The notes beneath the pieces are model-generated. The model ran no database searches. It was not told where the DNA came from and saw only the letters and a list, made by a program, of their open reading frames with translations. A stretch of 64,000 nucleotides of DNA from Sphingomonas sp. TZW2008 (GTDB taxonomy: Bacteria > Pseudomonadota > Alphaproteobacteria > Sphingomonadales > Sphingomonadaceae). Made by a program: the position numbers and the translations under genes. Every line of letters begins with the position of its first letter. The first letter of the stretch is position 1. The stretch spans positions 558,001 to 622,000 of the forward strand of contig NZ_BDJB01000003.1 in NCBI RefSeq assembly GCF_002117915.1, read 5' to 3'. Shown here piece by piece: positions 46,426 through 55,980 of this stretch.

Positions 46426-47343
46426 ATGACCGCCGCCCCGCCCCCGCAGTCGACCCGCGCCCGCGTCCTCGTACCCTTCGCGATCGTCACGCTGATCTGG
46501 GGCTCGACCTGGCTCGTCATCCGCGACCAGCTCGGCGTCGTGCCGCCGTCTTGGTCGGTCAGCTACCGCTTCCTCGTCGCCGGTATCGCGCTCTACGCCT
46601 GGTCGGCGATCCGCCGCGAGGAGGGGCGGATCGACGCGCGCGGGCTGCGCTTCGCCGCTGCGCTCGGGCTCGCGCAGTTCGTGCTCAACTTCAACTTCGT
46701 CTACCGCGCCGAACAATTCATCACCTCGGGGCTCGTCGCGGTGGTCTTTGCGCTGCTGCTCGTGCCCAATGCGCTATTCGGCCGGATCTTCCTCGGCCAG
46801 CGTCTCGGTCGGCAGCTGATCGTCGGATCCGCTATCGCGATGGCCGGCGTCACGCTGCTCTTCCTCTACGAGGTGCGCAGCGATCCCAACGGGCCCGGCG
46901 ACTCGCTGACGGGCATCGCGCTTACGCTCTGCGCCATCCTCTCGGCGTCGAGCGCGAACGTGATGCAGGGAACGGCCACGGCGCGCGCCTATCCGATGCT
47001 GCGCACCACCGCGATCGCGATGCTGCTGGGCGGCGCCTTCGATGCCGCCTGGGCCTATGCCACCGTCGGCCCGCCGGTGATCGAGTGGCGCGCGGGCTAC
47101 ATTGCCGGCATCCTCTACCTCGGGCTCGCCGCCTCGGCGCTCGCCTTTCCGCTCTATTTCGGCGTGATCCGCATCATCGGCCCCGCCAAATCGGCCTATT
47201 CGAGCGTGATCGTCCCCGTCATCGCGATGGCGCTGTCGACCGCGTTCGAGGGTTATCGCTGGACGCCGCTCGCCGCCGGCGGCGCGGCGCTCGCCGGCGT
47301 CGGGCTGATCATCGCGCTCACCGCGCGCAGGCCCAACCGGTAA
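46426..47343 (+). CDS. EamA/DMT family transporter
   Basis: 305 residues and about ten hydrophobic helices in two EamA halves. The first helix has FAIVTLIWGSTWLVI, a strong DMT signature, and the second half begins at SLTGIALTLCAILSASSANVMQG. It is an inner-membrane metabolite exporter of unknown substrate. Its last 91 bp overlap the convergent epimerase-like gene. The start at MTAAPPPQST is preceded by weak sequence, and upstream in-frame starts are rejected on composition. Confidence 0.9.
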   Translation: MTAAPPPQSTRARVLVPFAIVTLIWGSTWLVIRDQLGVVPPSWSVSYRFLVAGIALYAWSAIRREEGRIDARGLRFAAALGLAQFVLNFNFVYRAEQFITSGLVAVVFALLLVPNALFGRIFLGQRLGRQLIVGSAIAMAGVTLLFLYEVRSDPNGPGDSLTGIALTLCAILSASSANVMQGTATARAYPMLRTTAIAMLLGGAFDAAWAYATVGPPVIEWRAGYIAGILYLGLAASALAFPLYFGVIRIIGPAKSAYSSVIVPVIAMALSTAFEGYRWTPLAAGGAALAGVGLIIALTARRPNR

Positions 47344-48074
47344 TCGGGGTAGAGCGGACGCCAGCCAAGCACCCGCTTCGCCTTGCCGTTCGCGACCCGC
47401 CGGTTCTCCGCGTAGAAAGCGCGCGCCATCGGCGACAAACTGTCGAGCGGCACGATCGGCGGCGGCGCCACGCCGATCAGCGCCGCGGCGTAGCTCACCA
47501 CCGCGTCCTGGCTCGCCGGTAGATCGTCGGCAAGGTTGTACGCCCCCGCCGGCCCGTCGAACCCGGCGATCACGCCGCGCACGATATCGTCGACATGGAT
47601 CCGGCTGAACACCTGATCGGTTAGCCCAGTGCGGTGCGCCTTGCCCTCGCGCAGCCGCTCGATCGGCGAGCGGCCGGGGCCGTAGATACCGGGCAGGCGG
47701 AATACCCGCGCACCCAGCGCAAGCCACGCCGCATCCGCCGCATTGCGCCCCGCCCGGCGCCCACGGATCGGCGCGCTCTCGTCGACCCAGCCGCCACCCG
47801 CATCGCCGTAAACCCCGGTCGAGGAAAGGTAGCCGAGCCAGCGGCTGCCGAGCGAATCGCCGTAGCGCGCGAGCACCGGATCGCCGCTACCCTCGTCGGC
47901 GGGAACGGAAGACAGGACGTGCGTCGCGCTCGCCACGCCGGCGCGCACCGCCGCGGCGTCGTCGAAACGGATCGTGCCGTCGCGACCGTCGCGCGTCGTC
48001 GCCAGCACCGGCCAGCCGCTCGCCCGCGCGATCGCCCCGGCGGCATAGCCCAGCCCGAAGATGAACAGCCGCAT
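47253..48074 (-). CDS. NAD(P)-binding epimerase/SDR-like protein
   Basis: 273 residues from the ATG at 48074, with AAGGA upstream. The dinucleotide-binding start is MRLFIFGLGYAAGAIARASGW. A STGVYGDAGGGWVDE block (about 105-119) and RVFRLPGIYGPGRSPIERL match the extended-SDR group (YeeZ-like). The last 24 residues lie inside the opposite EamA gene. Confidence 0.85.
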   Translation of the reverse strand: MRLFIFGLGYAAGAIARASGWPVLATTRDGRDGTIRFDDAAAVRAGVASATHVLSSVPADEGSGDPVLARYGDSLGSRWLGYLSSTGVYGDAGGGWVDESAPIRGRRAGRNAADAAWLALGARVFRLPGIYGPGRSPIERLREGKAHRTGLTDQVFSRIHVDDIVRGVIAGFDGPAGAYNLADDLPASQDAVVSYAAALIGVAPPPIVPLDSLSPMARAFYAENRRVANGKAKRVLGWRPLYPDYRLGLRAVSAMISPTPASAAPPAASGVQR

Positions 48075-48191
48075 CGAAATCCTTTTCGCTAGCCGCGCGT
48101 CGGCAACGCTCAACACCCGCAACCAGATAACGCGGCAATCGGCGAGCTGGCCCCGTTCAGGCGCCACGCGCTGGCAGCACCCGCCGGCAAC

Positions 48192-49868
48192 TCACTCCGC
48201 CATCGGCCCCTTGAACAGCGTGCCGAAATAATCGCCCTTGTTCCACACTGGTCGCGCCACGCTGTCGGCGATCTCGCGCGCGATGCGATAGTTGACGTCG
48301 ACGAAGCGCACGCCCTGCTCCCACTCGATCGGCTGCGACAGATCGTCGCCCGGCTTGTGGTAGTTGGTCGACATGAAATGCTCGACCGCCGCCTTGCCCG
48401 GCCCCTTCTGCCCCGGCCACAGGAACACCGAGGGCACGCCCTTCTGCACGAAGCGGAAGTGGTCCGAGCGGACGAAGATCCCCTCGTCGGGCATCGGATC
48501 GGGCGACAGCGCGAACCCCGCCCCCTCCACCACGCGGCGGATGATCGGGCCGAGCGTCGAGCGGTCGCCGCCGAACGCCACCATGTCCTCGAAGCGATAG
48601 GTCAGGATCGGCATGTCGAGGTTCACGTCCGCGACGATCGACTGCAGCGGCATGGTCGGGTGATTGGCGAAATAGTCGCTGCCGATCAGCCCCTTCTCCT
48701 CCGCGGTCACCGCGAGGAACACGATGGTCCGCTTGGGCGCGCCTTCCTTTTGGAACCTTTTGGCCTCTTCGATCAGGCTCGCGATGCCGATCGCATTGTC
48801 GAGCGCGCCGTTGTGGATGGTGTCGGTGCCCTTACCGCTGACGCCGACGTGATCGAGGTGCGCCGACAGCACCACCACTTCCTTCGACAGCACCGGGTCG
48901 CTGCCGGGCAGCACGCCAACGACGTTGGACGAGCGCGCCGGCGCGAAGCTCGTCTGCGTCGCGGCGGCAAGCGTCGCGGGCAGCTGCTCGGCGACGAACA
49001 CCGCGTCGGGCTTGTCGGCGGCGCGCGCGACCTTCGCCCACGGCGTCCGGGCACCGGCGAACAGCTTCGCCGCGCCGGCCACGCTCAGCGTTGCGAGGTT
49101 CGGGATCGATCCCGCCTCGACGTTGCCGGTGCCGTCGGGATTCGCCCACGTCATCCGCGTGTGCGTGCTCGCCTCGACGAGCTGCGCGAACGCGCGCTGA
49201 TTCTCCGCGCGCGGCGTCTGCAGCGTGATCGTGCCGATCGCACCGCGCTCGGCGGCGAAGCGTGCCTTGGTCGTTGCTGATCCCAGCCACGCGCGCTCCT
49301 CGCCCGTCATTTTGGCGGGCGATCCGCTGACGAAGGCGACGATCTTGCCGCGCACGTCGACACCCCGGTAATCGTCGCGACCATAGGCCGGCGCGACGAT
49401 GCCGTAGCCGACGAACACCACCGGCGCGGTCACCGCGGTCTCCTTCGCGCGCGGATCGGCCGACGGCACGTAGTCGACGCCGTGAACGAGCGGCTGCGGC
49501 GTCCCGCCAGCGTGCGCGATGCTCATCGTGCCCTTACCCGCCGGCTTGTACGCGACGAGCGGGACCTGCTGAAGATAGCTGCGCGCGCCCGCCGCCGCGT
49601 CGCCGCCCGGCTTCAGCCCCGCCGCGAAGAATTGCGACGCGACATATTGCGCCGCGATGTCAAATTCCGCGCTGCCCGCCTCACGCCCGCGCATCGCATC
49701 GGACGCGAGGAACATGACGTGTCCCTTGATCGCCGCCGCCCCGGCGGACAGCGGCGTCGCGGCGGCCGCGGAAGCGGCGGCAGGCGTATCGGCCGTGCGC
49801 GTCGCCTCCTGCGTGACGCCGGAAACCGGCAGGGTGACGAGGCTGAGTGATAGGGCAAGACGACGCAT
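48192..49868 (-). CDS. M28 family zinc aminopeptidase with PA domain
   Basis: 558 residues. A signal peptide (MRRLALSLSLVTLPVSGVTQ) leads to an N-terminal helical part, a PA insertion (GYGIVAPAYGRDDYRGVDVRGKIVAFVSG) and the M28 catalytic domain. Zinc-site blocks are VLSAHLDHVG, GALDNAIGIASLIE (bridging Asp), VTAEEKGLIGSDYFA (catalytic Glu) and VRSDHFRFVQ (His). It is probably a periplasmic or outer-membrane-associated peptidase. The start at 49868 is chosen for the signal peptide and GGAAG upstream; a longer frame to 50000 has no support. Confidence 0.91.
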   Translation of the reverse strand: MRRLALSLSLVTLPVSGVTQEATRTADTPAAASAAAATPLSAGAAAIKGHVMFLASDAMRGREAGSAEFDIAAQYVASQFFAAGLKPGGDAAAGARSYLQQVPLVAYKPAGKGTMSIAHAGGTPQPLVHGVDYVPSADPRAKETAVTAPVVFVGYGIVAPAYGRDDYRGVDVRGKIVAFVSGSPAKMTGEERAWLGSATTKARFAAERGAIGTITLQTPRAENQRAFAQLVEASTHTRMTWANPDGTGNVEAGSIPNLATLSVAGAAKLFAGARTPWAKVARAADKPDAVFVAEQLPATLAAATQTSFAPARSSNVVGVLPGSDPVLSKEVVVLSAHLDHVGVSGKGTDTIHNGALDNAIGIASLIEEAKRFQKEGAPKRTIVFLAVTAEEKGLIGSDYFANHPTMPLQSIVADVNLDMPILTYRFEDMVAFGGDRSTLGPIIRRVVEGAGFALSPDPMPDEGIFVRSDHFRFVQKGVPSVFLWPGQKGPGKAAVEHFMSTNYHKPGDDLSQPIEWEQGVRFVDVNYRIAREIADSVARPVWNKGDYFGTLFKGPMAE

Positions 49869-50026
49869 CACGGCTTCCGGCAAGGGTCCACCCGTATCCC
49901 CGACGGGCGGCAGCGGCGCACCCCGGCACGAACGAACGTATTGTTTGATACCACTGCCGTAGCAGCCGTCCCGCCCGCCGCAAGGTTTCGATGGAACCAC
50001 TGCGCGCGCCGTTTATAGTCTCCCCC

Positions 50027-52627
50027 ATGCTCGACGCCCTCACCGCGCCCGCCGTTCCCGCCGCCAAGCGCCGCGAAGATTATGCCCCGCCGGCATGGCT
50101 GGTGCCGAGCGTCGCACTCGATTTCGCGCTCGATCCCGCCGCCACGCGCGTCCTTGCGCGGCTCGACGTTGCACGCAACGCCGCGAACGACGAGCCGCTG
50201 CGGCTCGACGGCGAAGGCCTCGTCCCGCTGTCGGTCAGCGTCGATGGCGTCGCGATCAACGACTGGCAGATGGATGGCGACACACTCGTCGTGCCGCTCG
50301 CCGGCGATGCGCACGTGATCGAGACCGAGGTGGAGATCGCGCCCGATCGCAACACACAGCTGATGGGGCTCTACGCCTCGGGCGGCAATCTGTGCACGCA
50401 ATGCGAGGCGGAGGGTTTCCGCCGGATCACCTTTTTCCCCGATCGCCCCGACGTGCTCGCCACCTATCGCGTGCGGATGAGCGCGGACAAGGCGCGCTAC
50501 CCCGTCCTGCTGGCGAACGGCGATCCGATTGCCTCTGGCGACAACGGCGATGGGACGCACTGGGCCGAATGGCACGATCCATTCCCCAAGCCGTCGTACC
50601 TGTTCGCGCTCGTCGCCGGCGACCTCGCGTGCAATCGCGGTACCTTCGTCACCGCGTCGGGGCGCGAGGTCGAACTCGGCATTTGGGTGCGCGCGGGTGA
50701 CCTGCCAAAGACCGATCACGCACTTCACGCGCTCAAGACCGCGATGGCGTGGGACGAGCGCGTCTACGGCCGCGAGTACGATCTCGACGTGTTCAACATC
50801 GTCGCGGTCGACGATTTCAATTTCGGCGCGATGGAGAACAAGGGGCTGAACATCTTCAACAGCCGCTACATCCTCGCCGATCCCGATACCGCGACCGATT
50901 ACGATTACGATGCGATCGCCACCGTCGTCGCGCACGAGTATTTCCACAATTGGTCAGGCAACCGCGTCACCTGCCGCGACTGGTTCCAGCTGAGCCTCAA
51001 GGAAGGCTTCACCGTCTTCCGCGACCAGGGCTTCTCCGCCGACCAGGGCTCGGCCGCGGTCAAGCGGATCGAGGACGTGCGCGGCCTGCGCGCCAGCCAG
51101 TTCCCCGAGGATTCGGGGCCGCTCGCGCATCCCGTCCGTCCCGAGAGCTACCTCGAGATCTCCAATTTCTACACCTCGACGATCTACAACAAGGGCGCCG
51201 AACTGATCCGCATGATGGCGACGATCCTCGGCCCTGCGCGCTTCCGCATGGGCAGCGATCTGTACTTCGATCGGTTCGACGGCACCGCCGCGACGTGCGA
51301 GGATTTCGTTGCCTGCATGGAGGAAGCGGGCGACATCGACCTCAAGCGCTTCCGCCTGTGGTACAGCCAGGCCGGCACACCGCGCGTCTCCGCCAGCCTA
51401 GAGCATGAGGGCGGTCGCGCGACGCTGCGCCTCGCGCAGCAAGTGCCGCCGACACCAGGCCAGCCGGTCAAGCAGCCGATGGTGCTGCCGCTGCGCATCC
51501 GCCTGTTCGGCGCCGAGACCGGCCAGCCGCTCGGCCCCGAACGGCTCGTCCTGTTCCAGGATGCGAGCGAGACAATCGTGTTCGAGACCGTGCCCGAGCG
51601 CCCCGTCCTATCGATCAACCGCGGCTTCTCCGCCCCCGTCACGATCGAGAGCGATCGCACCGCCGCCGATCTCGCCTTCCTCGCGCGGCACGACGACGAT
51701 CCGTTCGCGCGCTACGAGGCGATGCAGCAGCTGATGCTCGACACGCTCGTCGCCGGCGCGGTTGAGGGCAGCGCCGACCACCGCGCGGTGATCGATGCGG
51801 TCGCCGACACGCTCGACAATCCCGCGCTCGATGCCGCCTTCATCGCCGAGGCGGTGCTGCTGCCGTCCGAAAGCTTCGTCGGCGACCAGCTCGCCACCGT
51901 CGATCCCGACGCGATCCACCGCGCACGCGAGGCGCTGCGCCGCGATCTCGGCCGCGAGCTCGCCGATCGCTGGCGCTCGGTGTACGAAGTGAACAGCCAC
52001 GATACGGCTTTCGAATATACGCCGGTCGCCAAGGCCGCGCGCCGCATCCGCAATGTCGCGCTCGGCTATATCGCCGCCTCCGGCGCGGCGGATGCCGATG
52101 CCGATGCGATCGCCTTCCGCCAGTTCGAGCGCGCCGACAACATGACCGACCGGCAGGGCGCGCTCGGGACGCTCGCCAACGGGACTAGCGATCTGCGCGA
52201 GGCGGCGCTCGACATCTTCTACAACCGCTACGCCGGCAATCCGCTGGTGCTCGACAAATGGTTCCAGACGCAGGCGCTGTCGACGCGCGACGATACGCCT
52301 GCGGCAGTTGCCGCGCTCGCCGAACATCCCGATTTCGCGCTGTCGAACCCCAACCGCGCACGCAGCCTGATTGGTGCCTTCGCGGTCAACCAACGCGCGT
52401 TCAATACCGCCGACGGGGCGGGCTATCGCTTCCTCGCCGATCAGCTGATCGCGCTCGACCGGCTCAACCCGCAGACCGCGGCGAAGCTGCTCCCGCCGCT
52501 CGGCCGCTGGCGGCGCTTCGATCCCGCGCGCGCGGCACTGATGCGCGCCGAGCTCGAACGCATCGTCGCGACGCCCGGCCTGTCGAAGGATCTGTTCGAA
52601 CAGGCCTCGAAGAGCCTCGAGGGGTAA
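50027..52627 (+). CDS. pepN: Aminopeptidase N
   Basis: 866 residues. The M1 markers are GAMENKGLNIFN (about 267) and the zinc site HEYFHNWSGNRVTCRDWFQLSLKEGFT (about 303). The ERAP1-like C-terminal helical domain follows. It removes N-terminal residues from peptides in the cytoplasm. The MLDALTAPAV start is chosen by family length; an ATG at 49991 with an AAGG at 49982-49985 would add 12 residues and remains possible. A TATAGT sits right before the chosen start. Confidence 0.94.
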   Translation: MLDALTAPAVPAAKRREDYAPPAWLVPSVALDFALDPAATRVLARLDVARNAANDEPLRLDGEGLVPLSVSVDGVAINDWQMDGDTLVVPLAGDAHVIETEVEIAPDRNTQLMGLYASGGNLCTQCEAEGFRRITFFPDRPDVLATYRVRMSADKARYPVLLANGDPIASGDNGDGTHWAEWHDPFPKPSYLFALVAGDLACNRGTFVTASGREVELGIWVRAGDLPKTDHALHALKTAMAWDERVYGREYDLDVFNIVAVDDFNFGAMENKGLNIFNSRYILADPDTATDYDYDAIATVVAHEYFHNWSGNRVTCRDWFQLSLKEGFTVFRDQGFSADQGSAAVKRIEDVRGLRASQFPEDSGPLAHPVRPESYLEISNFYTSTIYNKGAELIRMMATILGPARFRMGSDLYFDRFDGTAATCEDFVACMEEAGDIDLKRFRLWYSQAGTPRVSASLEHEGGRATLRLAQQVPPTPGQPVKQPMVLPLRIRLFGAETGQPLGPERLVLFQDASETIVFETVPERPVLSINRGFSAPVTIESDRTAADLAFLARHDDDPFARYEAMQQLMLDTLVAGAVEGSADHRAVIDAVADTLDNPALDAAFIAEAVLLPSESFVGDQLATVDPDAIHRAREALRRDLGRELADRWRSVYEVNSHDTAFEYTPVAKAARRIRNVALGYIAASGAADADADAIAFRQFERADNMTDRQGALGTLANGTSDLREAALDIFYNRYAGNPLVLDKWFQTQALSTRDDTPAAVAALAEHPDFALSNPNRARSLIGAFAVNQRAFNTADGAGYRFLADQLIALDRLNPQTAAKLLPPLGRWRRFDPARAALMRAELERIVATPGLSKDLFEQASKSLEG

Positions 52628-52641
52628 GCCCCCCTTCACCA

Positions 52642-52670
52642 CCCCGCGCGATCGCCGGGATGGCGCGGGG
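52642..52670. terminator. Bidirectional hairpin between pepN and the small gene
   Basis: A perfect 8-bp stem, CCCCGCGC (52642-52649) with GCGCGGGG (52663-52670), lies 15 bp after the pepN stop. The gap separates two convergent genes. No T tract is visible. Confidence 0.45.
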
Positions 52671-52711
52671 GCCGGCCGTGCCCTGCCCCCGCGTCACCTT
52701 GATCCGTCAGA

Positions 52712-53011
52712 TCAGGCGGTGCGCGTGCCCGTCAGCGGGAAGCTGCCGAACGCGCCTGCGCCCACCGTGCCGTTGACGGTATCGCCGTCGATCGTCACAC
52801 TCATGTCGAGCGTCATCGGCATCGGCACCGTCATCTGCTGCTTCCAGGTCAGCGTGTTGCCGTTCACCTCGCCCGACACGTCGTTCGAGCCCATCGCGCC
52901 CGCGTTGGTGCCGGTAAAGGTGTTGCCGTCGCTCTTCACCGTCAGCGTCGACTTCTGGTCGCCCAGCGGCGACTTGACCACCACGTCGTACGTACCGTCG
53001 ACACCAGCCAT
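52712..53011 (-). CDS. Small conserved beta-rich protein
   Basis: 99 residues beginning MAGVDGTYDVVVKSPLGDQKS. It alternates short strands and Gly/Asn turns (LTVKSDGNTFTGT; DVSGEVNGNTLTWKQQM; MSVTIDGDTVNGTV). The pattern is typical of a small secreted-less beta sandwich found in alphaproteobacteria; no name is certain. The ATG at 53011 shares a base with the stop of the upstream M16 gene (TGATG), with GAGGAGAG before it; a GTG one codon earlier is also possible. Confidence 0.62.
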   Translation of the reverse strand: MAGVDGTYDVVVKSPLGDQKSTLTVKSDGNTFTGTNAGAMGSNDVSGEVNGNTLTWKQQMTVPMPMTLDMSVTIDGDTVNGTVGAGAFGSFPLTGTRTA

Positions 53012-55866
53012 CACTTGCTCTCCTCAGACGCGCCCGCCACGGACGCAGCGCTCGTCACCTCGACCGGCAGTCCCAGCGTGTCAAGCTGCGGGCGGACGAC
53101 CTTGGCGTCGCCGATCACCACCCACACGAAGCGGTTCGGATCGATGACGCTACGGATCGCGCGATCGAGCTCGTCGCGCGTCATCGCACGATAGCGCTGC
53201 GTGATCGTCGCATAATAATTGTCGGGCCGGCGGTAGAGGTCGTTCGCCTGCATCGCGCCGAGCACCGCGCCCGACGTCTCGAAATCGCCGGCGAGCGAGC
53301 GCGTCGCGCCGGTGATCGTGCGATCGAACTCGGCCTGCGTCAGCGGCTTCGCGCCCACGAACGCGCTCAGTTCCTGCCGCATCGACGCGATCGACGCGCC
53401 GGTCTTGTCCGCCTGCACCGGCGCCACGATCACATAGGGCGCGGCAAAGGCGTTGCGGTTGAAATTGCCGAACGCGCCGTACGACCAGTGCTTCGCCTCG
53501 CGCAGGTCCATGTTGATCCGGCCGAGAAAGTCGCCGCCCAGCGCATCGTTCGCGGTGATCAGCGGCAACAGGTCGTCGGTGCCCTTCAGCGACGTGCGCA
53601 GCCCGCCGGTGATGCGTGACTGCGGCGAGTTTGGGCGATCGACCAGCAGGATGCGCGGCGCGGGCAGCATGCGGTCCTCGCGGAACACCTTCGTGCCCGC
53701 GATGCCGGTCGCGGTCCAGCCGGCGAGCGCGGTATCGAGCGTCGCCTTGATCTCGGCGAGCGGCCGATCGCTGACGACGAAGATCTTCGCCTTGTCGGGC
53801 CGCATCCACGCCTGGTGGAAGCCGACGAGATCGCGGCGGGTCAGCGCCTTCACTGCCGCCGCATCGCCGCTGCCGCGGCTCTTCGCATAAGGGCTGCCCG
53901 CGCCGTAGAGGATCGGCGGCACGATGCGCTGCGCGATGCCCTCGGGATCGGTCAGCTCCTGCGCGATCTGCGTCAGCATCTGCCCGCGCACGCGCGGCAG
54001 CTCGCTGTCCGGGAAGGACGGCGCGCGCAGCAGCTCGGCCCACAGCCCCGCGGCGGGCGCGAGGTTGGCGCTCGGCGCGCGGAAGCTCACCGTGGTGCGA
54101 TCGGGCGACGAGCCGGTGTAGATGTCGAGCCCCAGCCGCTCCTTCGCCTCTGCGAGCTGGAACGAATCGAGCCGCTGTGTCCCCTCGTCGATCATCGCCA
54201 GCATCATCGCCTGCGTGCCGAGCTTGTCGGGCACGTCCGCCGCGACGCCCGCATCGAAGCTCGCCACCATCTGCGTCACCGGCACCGTGGTGCGGTTGGC
54301 GTAGATCAGCTCCACCCCGTTGGCGAGCCGCGCGCGCTCGATCGCCGGGAAGGCGAGCGTGCCGACGGTGCCCACCGCGGGCATCGGCGCGCGCGTGCCC
54401 TTGGGCGGCGTCTCGGGCGCTGTGGTGGTCGCGACCGCCGGCGGCACTTCCGCTTCGGCATAGGCATCGCGGTCGCCCGGCACGACGGTCAGCGCATAGG
54501 CCGGCCGCGTCAGCCACTGCTGCGCCGCCGCCTTGACGCTTGCCGGCGTCTGCGCCGCGAGCCGAGCGAGCTGCTTCTTGTAGAAGCCCGGATCGTTCGA
54601 ATAGAGCGCGCCCTCGGCAAGCGCGACCGCCTTGCCGCCGAACCCGCCGACCGCTTCGAGCCCGCCGATCCGCCGCGCGATCGTCGACGTCAGCGTGCGC
54701 TGTACCTCGTCTGCCGTCGGGCCGGTGCGGATGAAATCGGCGACCAGCGCGTCGAGCCGCTTGGATACGGTGGCCGGATCGACGTCAGGGCGTACCACCG
54801 CGCTGATCGTGAAGGTGCCGACCTGCGCATAGTCCGAGTAGCTCGCGCTCACCTGCACCGCGGTCTTGTCGCCCTTCACCAGCGCATTGTCGAAGCGCGA
54901 GCTCGCCAGCCCGCCGAGCACGGCGGCCGCCACTTCCAGCGCGGGCGCGGCGGGATCGTTCAACCCGGGCACCGGCCAGCTCTTGATGATCAGCGGGGCG
55001 GCGACGCGATCCTTCATCACCTCGGCCTTGGACGCGGCCAGCGTCGGCACCGCCGCGGCCGGCGCGACGCTCTTCGGTCCCGGCTTGATCGCGCCGAAGT
55101 ATTTCGCCGTCAGCCGCTTCGCCGTCGCGACGTCGATGTCGCCCGCGAGCACCAGCACGGCATTGTTGGGGCCGTAGTGATCGCGGAACCATGCCTTGAC
55201 GTCGCCCAGGCTCGCCTTGTCGAGGTCCGCCATCGATCCGATCGTGCTGTGGCCATAGGGATGCCCATCGGGAAAGACGCCCTCGATCAGCTTGTAGCTG
55301 ACCAGCCCGTAGGGCTGATTGTCGCCCTCGCGCTTCTCGTTCTGGACAACGCCGCGCTGCTCATCGAGCACCGCCTGCGAGATCGCGCCGGTGAGATAGC
55401 CCATGCGGTCGCTCTCGAGGTACAACGCCTGCTCGAGCGCCGCAGTCGGCACCGTCTCGAAATAGTTGGTGCGATCGAAATAGGTCGTGCCATTGAGGTC
55501 GGTCGCGCCGACCTGCTTCAATGGCTCGAAGAAGTCGCCCGGCGCATTCTCGCTGCCGTTGAACATCAGATGTTCGAAGAGGTGCGCGAAGCCGGTCTTG
55601 CCCGCCGGCTCGTGCTTCGATCCGACGTCGTACCACACCGATACTGCGACGACCGGCGCCTTGCGATCGGTGTGCACCACCACGCGCAGGCCGTTGGGCA
55701 GCGTGAACTGTTCGTACGGTATGTCGACCGCGCGGACGAGGTCGGCCACCGGTGCCGGCTTCGCGACGGCGGGCCCGGCCGGGGCGTTGGTCTGAGCGGT
55801 GACGGTGACTGGTACAACGAGAGCCATTGCCGCAACGCCGGCGGCAAGCTTGATCGACAGGCGCAA
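53011..55866 (-). CDS. M16 family zinc peptidase (two-domain)
   Basis: 951 residues. A signal peptide (LAAGVAAMALVVPVTVTAQ) precedes the first M16 domain with the inverted zinc motif HLFEH (His95 to His99) and a downstream Glu177 in VVQNEKRE. The second domain (about 500-940) has the M16 fold without the zinc motif, as in other two-domain members. It degrades small proteins or peptides, probably in the periplasm. Divergent from marR. Its last base overlaps the small gene start. Confidence 0.93.
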   Translation of the reverse strand: MRLSIKLAAGVAAMALVVPVTVTAQTNAPAGPAVAKPAPVADLVRAVDIPYEQFTLPNGLRVVVHTDRKAPVVAVSVWYDVGSKHEPAGKTGFAHLFEHLMFNGSENAPGDFFEPLKQVGATDLNGTTYFDRTNYFETVPTAALEQALYLESDRMGYLTGAISQAVLDEQRGVVQNEKREGDNQPYGLVSYKLIEGVFPDGHPYGHSTIGSMADLDKASLGDVKAWFRDHYGPNNAVLVLAGDIDVATAKRLTAKYFGAIKPGPKSVAPAAAVPTLAASKAEVMKDRVAAPLIIKSWPVPGLNDPAAPALEVAAAVLGGLASSRFDNALVKGDKTAVQVSASYSDYAQVGTFTISAVVRPDVDPATVSKRLDALVADFIRTGPTADEVQRTLTSTIARRIGGLEAVGGFGGKAVALAEGALYSNDPGFYKKQLARLAAQTPASVKAAAQQWLTRPAYALTVVPGDRDAYAEAEVPPAVATTTAPETPPKGTRAPMPAVGTVGTLAFPAIERARLANGVELIYANRTTVPVTQMVASFDAGVAADVPDKLGTQAMMLAMIDEGTQRLDSFQLAEAKERLGLDIYTGSSPDRTTVSFRAPSANLAPAAGLWAELLRAPSFPDSELPRVRGQMLTQIAQELTDPEGIAQRIVPPILYGAGSPYAKSRGSGDAAAVKALTRRDLVGFHQAWMRPDKAKIFVVSDRPLAEIKATLDTALAGWTATGIAGTKVFREDRMLPAPRILLVDRPNSPQSRITGGLRTSLKGTDDLLPLITANDALGGDFLGRINMDLREAKHWSYGAFGNFNRNAFAAPYVIVAPVQADKTGASIASMRQELSAFVGAKPLTQAEFDRTITGATRSLAGDFETSGAVLGAMQANDLYRRPDNYYATITQRYRAMTRDELDRAIRSVIDPNRFVWVVIGDAKVVRPQLDTLGLPVEVTSAASVAGASEESK

Positions 55867-55946
55867 GATGGGGAACTCCTACAGATGGCGCGAGCCTAAC
55901 GCGCGATTGACCCGCGCGGAAGCCGGCAACATTTCGTCACGGATAT

Positions 55947-55964
55947 TGACTGCCGCGGCAGTCA
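55947..55964 (+). promoter_or_regulatory. Perfect 18-bp palindrome, probable MarR operator
   Basis: TGACTGCCG then CGGCAGTCA with no spacer, 17 bp before the marR ATG. A -35-like TTGACT (55946-55951) overlaps it, so binding would block transcription. It may also act on the divergent M16 gene. Confidence 0.62.
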
Positions 55965-55980
55965 TTGCCTAAGCAACGAT

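Noticed and set aside
53815..55899. Open frame of 694 codons opposite the M16 peptidase
   Set aside because: Antisense shadow with Arg/His-rich composition; the minus strand carries the HXXEH peptidase.
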